Assembly: GCF_000013865.1 (NCBI RefSeq)
Contig: NC_007949.1
Span: forward strand, 296,406 to 360,405
Direction: 5' to 3'
DNA length: 64,000 bases
Source: Polaromonas sp. JS666
Lineage (GTDB): Bacteria > Pseudomonadota > Gammaproteobacteria > Burkholderiales > Burkholderiaceae_C
Position 1 is the first letter of the stretch; every line of letters starts with the position of its first letter. The translations under genes and the position numbers were made by a program. The notes beneath the pieces were generated by a model. It was not told the DNA's origin. It made no database searches and saw only the letters and a list, made by a program, of their open reading frames with translations. Of this stretch, positions 25,435-32,964 are shown one piece after another.

Positions 25435-27705
25435 ATGAACAATGTGGGAAAGATCGCGAGTGCCCAACGGGTAATCGCAGGTTTGATGTCTCTGATTCTG
25501 GGCAAGAAAAGCACAGTTGACTGGGGACAGTCGGCCGCATGCGGTGAGAGCGGCGCAATTTCATTGCCTCGCCCAAAGACCGGTGATGCCGATGAGATCG
25601 CGCTTCTGACGCGATTGGCCGTGCATGAAGCTGGACATGATAAGCACACGGACTTTGAATGCATTGAAGGACTGGACGGCAACGTGCAGGCTCTGATGAA
25701 TGCGCTTGAAGACCCGCGCATTGAGCGTGAGCAGGTAAAGACCTTTCCGGGTGCTGCCTTGATTCTGAATCGTGGATTGGAAGATGCCATCCGGGTGGTG
25801 GACTCCAAGCTCGACGCAGGTAATCCCGAGCACAGCGCAGATCTGGTAACAGTGAATGTGCTGCTCAAGGGGTACCGAAAGCTGGTGCGTCATCAGGGTG
25901 TGAAGGAAGCTGCTGACAGTCTGGTTGCCAAGGGCGATCAGATCCTGGGCGAGGCTCGTGTGGATGCGGTTGGTCAAGCAATTGATCGGCTGGCAGGCTG
26001 TACCAGCACTTCCGATGCAGTAGCACTCGCGAAGGACCTCTGGACGGCATTACAGCCACCCGAACCGGAGCAACAACAGCCGCCACCGTCCGATCCTCAG
26101 GAGCAAGACGGTGCCGGCGGAGCTGCTGATGACAGCCAGGAAAAACAGGATGAGGCTGACGATGCGGACCAAGACACGCAAGAGCAGCCAGGTGAGCCTG
26201 AAGGTAGCGGGGATGACGAAAGTCGACCCGGTACTGATAGCCAGCCTGATAGCACCCCGCCTGAGTCGAGCGATGCCGGTGGGGACGCTCCGCAAGGGGG
26301 AGATCCGCAGGAAGGTGCCGATGGCGATCCTAAATCTGATGGAAATGGCGGTGACGAGAGTCGCGCAGATTCCAGCGGTTCACCTGGAGATGCCGCCCAG
26401 GATTCAGCAGATGGGGCTAGCGAGACCGGAGGGGGCAACCCTGAAGGCGGCGCCCCCAAGGAGCCGAACGACGAATCGGGATCTGGCGGCGGTGGCCAGG
26501 CCAATGGTTCTGGTGATCAGGATGGTGATGGGAAACCATCGCCAGACGCTCATAACCAAGTAAGCCGGGAAGCTGGTGAAGGCGGAAACGCGCAAGAACC
26601 TCAAAAAGGTGATGGTGGACAGGGCAAAGCCGGTCAGAACGGGAAACTTGATCTGACCTCAGCAATGGGAACCGATCTTGGGGCACTACTGGCCCAGGCC
26701 TACGAGCTCAAATACGGGAAACCGGACATTGATGCACCTGGCCTGGCGGCGCCCGCGCAAACAACCACAACCACGGACGATTTCACCCAGCTGGTGGCTA
26801 CTGCTTTGGAGCGGGCTGCTGACGATGGTGAATCGCTGGAGAGGGCGCTGGAGTTGATTGAGGTGGCCTTGGAAGCTGTTTCCGCATCTGAACAAGGTGA
26901 GGGCAGTGAAAAAGAGCCTCAACTGCTGGGGCTGGCTGCCGGGATTGGAAATGCCACGGGTACAGCCATTCCCTTGGACACATCAGCACGCATGAGTGGT
27001 GCTGTGAGCCGGTTAGTACGGATCTTCACCAAGGAGCTGCAGGACAAGCGCCGGCGGACTGTGAAGCTGGCTTCGGCTGGTGGGCAGGTTGCATCCAACC
27101 GCGTATGGCGCCTGAAGGCAATGGGTGACACCAATGTTTTCAAAGTGACCTCAAGCGTGTGTGGAATCGACGCGGCAGCGACCATCTTGCTGGACCGATC
27201 GGGTTCCATGAGCCGTTGCATCGTTGAGGCCGCTGGTGCCGCACTGTCTTGTTCTCAGGCGCTGGAGAGGATTTCGAAGGTGAAAACTTCGATTGAAATG
27301 TTCCCGGGCTATGCGAAATGTGTGGGTAACACGGTGGCCCTGCAGGCGTTTGGCCAGTCCGCGCGGCAAGTGGCGCGCAGGGTCAACGAAGTGGATGCCG
27401 AAGGTGGAACGCCTTTGGCTGAAGCCTTACAGGAAGTGATGCCCAGGCTGCTTGCGCAGCGTGTGAAGAAGCGGATCGTGTTTCTGGTGACTGATGGCAT
27501 TCCCAACAACCGTCCTGGGGCGCTTGAAGAAATCGGGAAGGCGGAGAAATTGGGCGTTGAGTTCGTAGGCATCGGTATCGGTGTACACGGCAGAGCGATT
27601 GAGGGGCTTACCCCTTTCTCGATTTGCATCAATGACGCATCTGAATTACCGGATGCATTTGAGAAGCTGTTTCGAGGCAACATTGCCTTGAAGTTGGCAG
27701 CTTGA
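25435..27705 (+). CDS. CobT-like VWA-domain protein with HEAGH motif and acidic linker
   Basis: This is 756 residues from ATG 25435 (TGGAGG six bases upstream). The N-terminal domain contains LAVHEAGHDKHTDFE (residues about 62-75), a HExxH-type zinc-binding motif also seen near the start of CobT-like proteins, and NALEDPRIERE. Residues about 207-400 form a long, low-complexity linker rich in Asp, Glu, Gly, Ser and Gln. The C-terminal von Willebrand A domain has the MIDAS motif LLDRSGSMS (about 585-593) and VTDGIPNN. CobT-type proteins work with a MoxR/CobS AAA+ ATPase; none is in the window. The gene follows the DUF3150 gene by about 60 bases with its own hairpin leader. It is probably part of an element-maintenance complex of unknown activity, and cobalt chelation is not implied. 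Confidence 0.8.
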   Translation: MNNVGKIASAQRVIAGLMSLILGKKSTVDWGQSAACGESGAISLPRPKTGDADEIALLTRLAVHEAGHDKHTDFECIEGLDGNVQALMNALEDPRIEREQVKTFPGAALILNRGLEDAIRVVDSKLDAGNPEHSADLVTVNVLLKGYRKLVRHQGVKEAADSLVAKGDQILGEARVDAVGQAIDRLAGCTSTSDAVALAKDLWTALQPPEPEQQQPPPSDPQEQDGAGGAADDSQEKQDEADDADQDTQEQPGEPEGSGDDESRPGTDSQPDSTPPESSDAGGDAPQGGDPQEGADGDPKSDGNGGDESRADSSGSPGDAAQDSADGASETGGGNPEGGAPKEPNDESGSGGGGQANGSGDQDGDGKPSPDAHNQVSREAGEGGNAQEPQKGDGGQGKAGQNGKLDLTSAMGTDLGALLAQAYELKYGKPDIDAPGLAAPAQTTTTTDDFTQLVATALERAADDGESLERALELIEVALEAVSASEQGEGSEKEPQLLGLAAGIGNATGTAIPLDTSARMSGAVSRLVRIFTKELQDKRRRTVKLASAGGQVASNRVWRLKAMGDTNVFKVTSSVCGIDAAATILLDRSGSMSRCIVEAAGAALSCSQALERISKVKTSIEMFPGYAKCVGNTVALQAFGQSARQVARRVNEVDAEGGTPLAEALQEVMPRLLAQRVKKRIVFLVTDGIPNNRPGALEEIGKAEKLGVEFVGIGIGVHGRAIEGLTPFSICINDASELPDAFEKLFRGNIALKLAA

Positions 27706-27881
27706 CGGGAGTCCCTTTGCGCTTTGCGCGAAGGGGCTTTTTACGCAGTCCTACTGTTCAACAAGGGGTGCGCAAAAAGCCAAATCCAACGGGATTGAAA
27801 TTGAACACGGCATGCCAAACGAATGGACGGACCTCACCAAATGCTGGACAATGTAATGGTCTTCGCAACTACGCGAATTTC

Positions 27882-27899
27882 GCAACCTTCCATGGTTGC
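27882..27899 (+). promoter_or_regulatory. Hairpin(s) in the leader of the primase gene
   Basis: GCAACC pairs with GGTTGC around TTCCAT. Just downstream lie CCCCATGGGG and GGGGC/GCCCC pairs, so several stems are stacked before the TGGAGGG ribosome site at about 27958. This is the same style as the leaders of the preceding genes. The 27706-27968 gap holds no supported gene. Confidence 0.45.
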
Positions 27900-27968
27900 C
27901 TTTATCTTTAACCCCATGGGGCCGGCTGCCCCTACTGGGGTGGTCGGTCCCTTTTCTTTGGAGGGACT

Positions 27969-29036
27969 ATGAACGACAAAGCGGAAGATCTAGCATTTGG
28001 CCGCTGGCCGGACATCCTTCAAGCGCGAGGGATGTCAGCGAGATACTTCAGTGGTAAAAACGGCCCGTGTCCTTTCTGCCCCGATGGTGGGGGCAAGGAC
28101 AGGTATCGCTGGACCCAGAAGAAGTACGGTGGCGTGTGGGTCTGCAGTGCGTGCACTGAAGGCAAATACGCAACTGGCTTCAACATGCTGATGAAGCACA
28201 TGGGATACCAGACTTTCCGTGAGGCAGCTGACGACGTGCGGGATTACTTCGGAGCAAATCCGACTGTGAAGCCCATAACCCGAGAGCAGCGCCTTGCAAT
28301 GGGCGGTTCCATGACCCCGGAGCTCGTATTGCGCAATCGAACCAGGATGCAGAAAACCTGGGACGAAGGCCGCGAAGTGACGGCGGGAGACCCGGTCGCT
28401 TTGTACTTGCATGGGCGGGTACGCGGGCTGGATTTTGTACCTGCCAACATTCGCTTCCATCCGGCGTTGCCATATTGGGCTCCGCCGCCAGATGGTCAGG
28501 ACAAGCCCGTGTTGCTTGGACGTTTCGCAGCCATGCTGGCATACGCGCAAGCGCCTGACGGGTCACTGGCCCAGTTGCACAAAACCTACTTGACGTCGGA
28601 AGGCGCAAAGGCGAACGTGCCACTGGTGAAGAAGACTGATCTTGGCGTTGGTGTCAATTCGTTTGCCGTCCGAATGCTGGAGCCTTGTGGCGACACGCTC
28701 GGTGTGTGTGAAGGGTTTGAAACCGGCTGTGCTTCAGCGATGCTGCGTGACATACCGGTGTGGCCATGCCTCAATGGTCCTGCCATGGCGGAGTTTGAGT
28801 TGCCTCCAGAGCTTCACGGGAAAATCAGGAAACTGGTGATCTTCGAAGACTCGGACGAGCTCAAGGCATTTGGGCGCAATCCTGACGGCTCCACAAAATG
28901 GAGACGACCGGGAAGTGTCTACGCTCAGAAACTGGCAGACCGTGCCCGTCTGGCGGGCCTGAGGACGTTAATCATCAAGTCAGCGAAAGTTGGAGATGAC
29001 ATGGCCGACTACTGGAGTGCACAAGCCACGGCTTGA
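27969..29036 (+). CDS. Zinc-ribbon/Toprim primase-like protein
   Basis: This is 355 residues. A zinc ribbon of the primase-helicase type (C34-x2-C37 ... C59-x2-C62, within GPCPFCPDGGGKDRYRW and WVCSAC) is followed by a Toprim domain with GVCEGFETG (catalytic Glu) and VIFEDSDE (Asp-x-Asp). This is the layout of the primase half of P4-alpha-like or T7-like proteins, without the helicase domain. It probably primes replication of the transferred single strand or the excised element. It starts after its own hairpin leader and ends just before a terminator. Confidence 0.85.
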   Translation: MNDKAEDLAFGRWPDILQARGMSARYFSGKNGPCPFCPDGGGKDRYRWTQKKYGGVWVCSACTEGKYATGFNMLMKHMGYQTFREAADDVRDYFGANPTVKPITREQRLAMGGSMTPELVLRNRTRMQKTWDEGREVTAGDPVALYLHGRVRGLDFVPANIRFHPALPYWAPPPDGQDKPVLLGRFAAMLAYAQAPDGSLAQLHKTYLTSEGAKANVPLVKKTDLGVGVNSFAVRMLEPCGDTLGVCEGFETGCASAMLRDIPVWPCLNGPAMAEFELPPELHGKIRKLVIFEDSDELKAFGRNPDGSTKWRRPGSVYAQKLADRARLAGLRTLIIKSAKVGDDMADYWSAQATA

Positions 29037-29058
29037 CGCACCTGGATAAATTGAATGA

Positions 29059-29093
29059 ACCCTCTATCGCAAGCTTGCGGTGGAGGGTTTTTC
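29059..29093 (+). terminator. Rho-independent terminator after the primase gene
   Basis: ACCCTC pairs with GAGGGT, the stem continues through CGCAAG/CTTGCG, and a TTTTT tract follows. It lies 22 bases after the primase stop. Confidence 0.85.
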
Positions 29094-29166
29094 TCGTTGT
29101 GCGCATCAATTTTCTGAATATTCATGGGAGAACCTTGAAGCCACGCCGTACCAGGGGCGGACAACC

Positions 29167-30327
29167 TCAGTTAGCACGCAGAAGCAACGCGATACCTGCT
29201 GAAAAGTTCTCCGTGCCAAGCGAGCCGCTCACTGAAAGGTCACTTAGGGCGTTTGGGAAATCATCCTCTACTACCACCGATGAAGCCCGTGCCAAAAACT
29301 GAGCATCCGCAATTGACATTGACCCAAAACATCTGAAAGACGTTGTGTCTGCTGAGTCCTGTCGTTCCCAAGAGTGGACGCCCGCTAGCTTAATTGTGCG
29401 GCCTCCGCTGGCTAACGTGACGCAAGCACGGTCTTTATCACCTTCGGGGAATCCACCGACTCGATCAGACGTGACTACTTTGTTATCAAACTCAGCACTT
29501 ACCGCGACGATTATTCGATCTCGATCGCGGCCTCGGACCAAGCCCACCTGGATAAGTTTGCCAGCGCTGATCTCTTGTGTGAGGGTGAGCATTGGCACTC
29601 CGCTCGCCGATGCTTTCAGTACCCAAGGACTTGAGGGCATGGCGATGTTGTCCAAACGCGCAGCTTTCAGCTGATCGGCTCGTAGCCAGTAAATCGATGT
29701 GGGGGGAACAAGAGATGCTATATCGAGCAGTTCCCGGTTCACGCCCATGTCCCGCAGGTAAGACGCAATATGAACCACAGTCACTTGAGTTGCTGCGGCC
29801 CCCATGTCCCTGGTTGCGCCTGAAAACTGATGAACCCCCATCCTTGAGCCCGCCTCCGCTGTCCTGTTCACTCCGCCTGCGAATGCTAGGACACATGCTG
29901 AAGCGCACTTTGCCCCCGGCAAGAACGTCTCATAGCCTTCCTTCTTCCCTCGGTTAACTCGGTCGTAGCTCGGCGCTAATGCAGTATCCAGCTTCCGGGC
30001 ACGAATCAACTTTCCAAGCAGAATTCCACCGTAGAGGCTTCCTCCGGGACTATCGAAGACGATGGTCACAGATGGTGGGAGTTCCTCGCCCTGCGGGCGT
30101 CGGAGATTCAAAAAGCTTTCGAGCTTCGCAGCCGAGTCTGCTTCAATCGCCCCTTCTGCAAGAACTCTTGTTCCGCAAAAGCTGCCATTCCCGTCACAGG
30201 GCCAATAGGTGCTGAACCGCATTGGCCCTTCGTACGCAGCAGCGGCGAGCAGGGGCATGACCAGAAGGGCCGCAAAGGGCAGCTTTCGGAGACCCCCCAT
30301 TACGGCAATGATGAGCTTTGGATTCAT
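29167..30327 (-). CDS. Exported ClpP/crotonase-fold protein (COG3904-like)
   Basis: This is about 386 residues from ATG 30327, chosen because it gives a signal peptide (PFAALLVMPLLAAAAYEG). The frame is open to 30480, but the extra residues are unlike this family. VTIVFDSPGGSLYGGILLGK (about 88-107) matches the oxyanion glycine region of ClpP/SppA/crotonase folds. GAKCASACVLAFAGG (138-152) holds the serine usual for COG3904-type predicted periplasmic proteins, and GVHQFSG follows with a histidine. The C-terminal about 150 residues have no recognisable domain. Activity has not been established for this family. It faces the primase gene tail-to-tail across the terminator. Confidence 0.7.
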   Translation of the reverse strand: MNPKLIIAVMGGLRKLPFAALLVMPLLAAAAYEGPMRFSTYWPCDGNGSFCGTRVLAEGAIEADSAAKLESFLNLRRPQGEELPPSVTIVFDSPGGSLYGGILLGKLIRARKLDTALAPSYDRVNRGKKEGYETFLPGAKCASACVLAFAGGVNRTAEAGSRMGVHQFSGATRDMGAAATQVTVVHIASYLRDMGVNRELLDIASLVPPTSIYWLRADQLKAARLDNIAMPSSPWVLKASASGVPMLTLTQEISAGKLIQVGLVRGRDRDRIIVAVSAEFDNKVVTSDRVGGFPEGDKDRACVTLASGGRTIKLAGVHSWERQDSADTTSFRCFGSMSIADAQFLARASSVVVEDDFPNALSDLSVSGSLGTENFSAGIALLLRAN

Positions 30328-30498
30328 GGTGCGCATTGTCGCTGGGCACATTTGGAATGTCCAAACTTCGCGGAAAAATGTCTGATGGGCGGGACCGGCC
30401 ACTGCCGCGATTCGCAAGCTGCGCCTATGGCAATGGTCAAGACGGGATTGCCGGGCGCTTACGATGAAAGTAACCCCCAATCAGCTTGATATTGCCGT

Positions 30499-31203
30499 CT
30501 ACAAGTTCAGCATAACCTTCGCGGATCTGGTCGTCATCGCAATGACGCCCAGATGCTCGATGCCAGCTTCCTTCATGTAGTCGGGTTTCAGGCGCTGGCC
30601 CTCAGCGTCGAGTGGAAGTATTTTTGACATGCATCCCCCGTTGCTGGAGGACATGCTTGTGAATGTGGATCTGCCAGGATGAACATCCACGCACTTGAGG
30701 ATTTCAAACTTGCTCGCGGCCCACATCAGGTAAAGCCGATTTGGGATTGCCGATACCGAGCCCTCAGCAGGGGTGCAGTTGATCACGTAGTCACCGGGCT
30801 CCACACCAAACCCCATCCGGTGCTTGGCCACCACATAGCTCCACTCATCATCGGGTTCCGTGAAGGGGGCCTTGGAATAGGGAGTGGGGACACGAATAAC
30901 AATGTTTTCGCCCGTTCCCAAGGGCTTGACAAGCCGGGTTTCTGGGGGATATTGGGTTATCGAGTCATTCAGGAAGTATCCCGGTTGCTGGTTGGTAACA
31001 GCGCAAATCTTTAAGAAAGTGTCCCAATCCGGCATGAGAAAACCAGTGAGCATTGCAGACACGTTGCCAGCGTCATGTTCGATTGCGTTGCCTAAAAACC
31101 GTGCACGGTCAAGTGGGAGAGCTGGAGCACCTAAAGCGTCCAGTGCTCTATTGAGTCGATGGGCGAATCGCTTCAGGAGTGTTTGGGAGGCTGTCGGTGA
31201 CAT
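30499..31203 (-). CDS. Repressor-like regulator with S24-like C-terminal half, divergent from FlhD/FlhC-like genes
   Basis: This is about 234 residues from ATG 31203. The N-terminal part resembles a phage-repressor-type helix-turn-helix (LGNAIEHDAGNVSAMLTGFL, then WDTFLKICAVTNQQPGYFLN). The C-terminal half contains RMGFGVEPGDYVI and later FEILKCVDV, positioned like the Ser-Met-x-P...GD and Lys segments of LexA/CI-type S24 domains. The expected catalytic Ser aligns with Arg, so self-cleavage is doubtful. It is divergent from the FlhD-like gene with 185 bases between, one palindrome inside. By analogy with SetR of SXT elements it may repress the activator pair. The N-terminal call is fair; the S24 comparison is tentative. 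Confidence 0.55.
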   Translation of the reverse strand: MSPTASQTLLKRFAHRLNRALDALGAPALPLDRARFLGNAIEHDAGNVSAMLTGFLMPDWDTFLKICAVTNQQPGYFLNDSITQYPPETRLVKPLGTGENIVIRVPTPYSKAPFTEPDDEWSYVVAKHRMGFGVEPGDYVINCTPAEGSVSAIPNRLYLMWAASKFEILKCVDVHPGRSTFTSMSSSNGGCMSKILPLDAEGQRLKPDYMKEAGIEHLGVIAMTTRSAKVMLNL

Positions 31204-31265
31204 GGTGTTAATTCGCAACTCAGAACTATACGGAGTTGGTTTTCAATTAAGTAATTCTGCTTCAT

Positions 31266-31275
31266 ATTTGCAAAT
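31266..31275. promoter_or_regulatory. ATTTGCAAAT palindrome, copy 3 (candidate operator)
   Basis: The ten-base palindrome lies in the divergent region, 63 bases before the repressor-like start and 114 bases before the FlhD-like start. It is identical to the copies at 15899 and 16257. Confidence 0.5.
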
Positions 31276-31388
31276 TCGACGAGATTTATGCCGCCTACCT
31301 GTCAATTTTGTCAGTTCCAGGGTTGCGGGATCGAGCTATCGAATGCAAAGTAATGGCTACAACTTGATACGAATTTAAACATTCTGCA

Positions 31389-31997
31389 ATGAAATCAGTG
31401 ATTAGTCCAACCTCAGCTCCAGCAAAGCCACCAAGGCGCATGTACTTACCCACTGTTGATCGCAGTATCCAGGATGAGAACAAGAGTGCGCTTTTGCGCC
31501 GATGGGCCTTCGCATCCACGGAACTCGCCAACGACATACGCATTTGTCAGCAGTGGTTTCCTGGTCAGCGGGAACTTCTGGAGGTGCTTTCTGTCCTGAA
31601 CGAGGAGCAGGTCCACGAACTCGCTGACTGCGGCCTACCACTGTTTTCCATCCGCCCCCCTATCGCTGCGCAGAACGATGCTTTTGAATCTCACAGGCCA
31701 AAAGATGCGTTCCAGGCAGAGGCCATTGAGGAGGTCTTCATGGCTTTGATTTCTCGCCTGGACAGCCTACGCACCTCTCCCACCCAAGCCGCGATGCTTT
31801 TCGACCTGCCATCCGCGCAGGCCAGTTTGATCAGTCGTCACAGCCCACGTGAGCTACATGTGATCGCTACTGACCCCGCGGTGGTTCTTCTGCCAACCGT
31901 AGCCGATGAATATTTCTTGATTGCCGCTACCACTCCTATGACCTTCCGTGAACGAACAGTCTTGGCAGGTACCGCACGCAGAAAACGGGCAATGTAG
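31389..31997 (+). CDS. FlhD-like transcriptional activator subunit
   Basis: This is 202 residues. The central part (ELANDIRICQQWFPGQRELL through LSVLNEEQVHELADCGLPLF, then SIRPP) follows the pattern of FlhD, in which a short helical body ends in a segment like LAETNQLVCHFRF. Pairing with a FlhC-like gene directly downstream strengthens the call. FlhD/FlhC-type activators on mobile elements (SetD/SetC of SXT/R391) switch on transfer genes, so this pair probably drives the T4SS/pilus region. It is longer than FlhD (about 115 residues), with N- and C-terminal extensions. No strong ribosome site is visible. Confidence 0.6.
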   Translation: MKSVISPTSAPAKPPRRMYLPTVDRSIQDENKSALLRRWAFASTELANDIRICQQWFPGQRELLEVLSVLNEEQVHELADCGLPLFSIRPPIAAQNDAFESHRPKDAFQAEAIEEVFMALISRLDSLRTSPTQAAMLFDLPSAQASLISRHSPRELHVIATDPAVVLLPTVADEYFLIAATTPMTFRERTVLAGTARRKRAM

Positions 31998-32044
31998 GTC
32001 AAGGTCTGCGACAGCATTCAAGGAAAACGGAAGTTATCAAACTC

Positions 32045-32758
32045 ATGCGCTCAGTAAAGCAAGCAACGGCCAAAGAAGTGACTGCTGGTAAGGCATCGGC
32101 GTCAAAGTCAAGGATCAACCTGTTTGATGATCCACGGTGGGAAGATCGTTTCGATGTACTGATTCGCCTGACCCAGCGTACCCAACTGATCAAAGACCTA
32201 ACCGGTACCGACATTCGTCCCCAGCGGATCAAGGCTGCAATCGACAAGCGCTTGGAGGAAATGGGCGTAGAAATTCAGCGCCCACGCGGAAGCGGCCAGA
32301 CATACACCGCCAAGGGGTTCCTTTCAAAGATGGCGGACAAATATGATGCGGCCTACTTGCTTGGACTGCACTTTGGAGCTAATGGCCCCGGATCGCTGGC
32401 CACGTTTGACACAAACCTAGGTACTGCACTCGACAAGCGCATGGAAACCTACTTGCGCTACTGCAGCGACATGTATGAACGTCAAGAAGACGCAAGCATC
32501 AGTTTTGAAACCTACATTGTCCTAATTGAGGGGATCAAGAACCACGAAGTCCCCATGCATACCTGCAAGGACTGCAGTACATCCTATGTCTGGCCGGTTG
32601 GCTCCTATGTCCGTCACTCCTGCCCAGTCTGCGCTGTCCATCAGCACGACGTGAAAGCAGCCAAGCAGAAACTGGAAGTGATGCTCAACGCCAAAAAGAC
32701 CAGAGCGACCCCTGTCCGCAGCCACTTGTTGACTGGAAGTGCACGTGATCCAGCTTGA
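32045..32758 (+). CDS. FlhC-like transcriptional activator subunit (zinc-binding)
   Basis: This is 237 residues. The C-terminal CKDCSTSYVWPVGSYVRHSC followed by PVC gives C174-x2-C177-x15-C193-x2-C196, close to the four-cysteine zinc site of FlhC (C-x2-C-x16-C-x2-C). The N-terminal LIRLTQRTQLIKDLTGTDIR fits the helical part of FlhC that binds FlhD. Together with the preceding gene it forms a FlhDC/SetCD-like activator. It is followed by a terminator, so the pair is its own transcription unit. Targets are probably promoters of the transfer region starting at 32965. Confidence 0.7.
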   Translation: MRSVKQATAKEVTAGKASASKSRINLFDDPRWEDRFDVLIRLTQRTQLIKDLTGTDIRPQRIKAAIDKRLEEMGVEIQRPRGSGQTYTAKGFLSKMADKYDAAYLLGLHFGANGPGSLATFDTNLGTALDKRMETYLRYCSDMYERQEDASISFETYIVLIEGIKNHEVPMHTCKDCSTSYVWPVGSYVRHSCPVCAVHQHDVKAAKQKLEVMLNAKKTRATPVRSHLLTGSARDPA

Positions 32759-32784
32759 TGAGCTGACCCAATATTGAAATTGTT

Positions 32785-32808
32785 AACGCCCTCTCCAGGG
32801 CGTTTTTC
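32785..32808 (+). terminator. Rho-independent terminator after the FlhC-like gene
   Basis: AACGCCCT and AGGGCGTT pair around a CTCC loop and run into TTTTT. It lies 27 bases after the stop. Confidence 0.9.
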
Positions 32809-32964
32809 TTTGGGCTGCCACATTGTCCAAGGATCAAACTGTATAGAGATTGTCGATTCCGGGGAATGAGTGTGCGCGTCCAAAGAACGATTAAAACGGC
32901 CAACACACCAAAAAGCGTACGTAGAGCGTACACAGCGAGAAGTCTGAATCGAGACAATCATTAA

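Noticed and set aside
25435..27705. Calling the VWA protein a cobaltochelatase subunit
   Set aside because: No cobalamin synthesis genes and no CobN/CobS are nearby; VWA/DUF3150 pairs on mobile elements are a separate context.
27702..27911. Short forward open frame between the VWA and primase genes
   Set aside because: It overlaps the VWA stop and spans the hairpin leader of the primase; probably non-coding.
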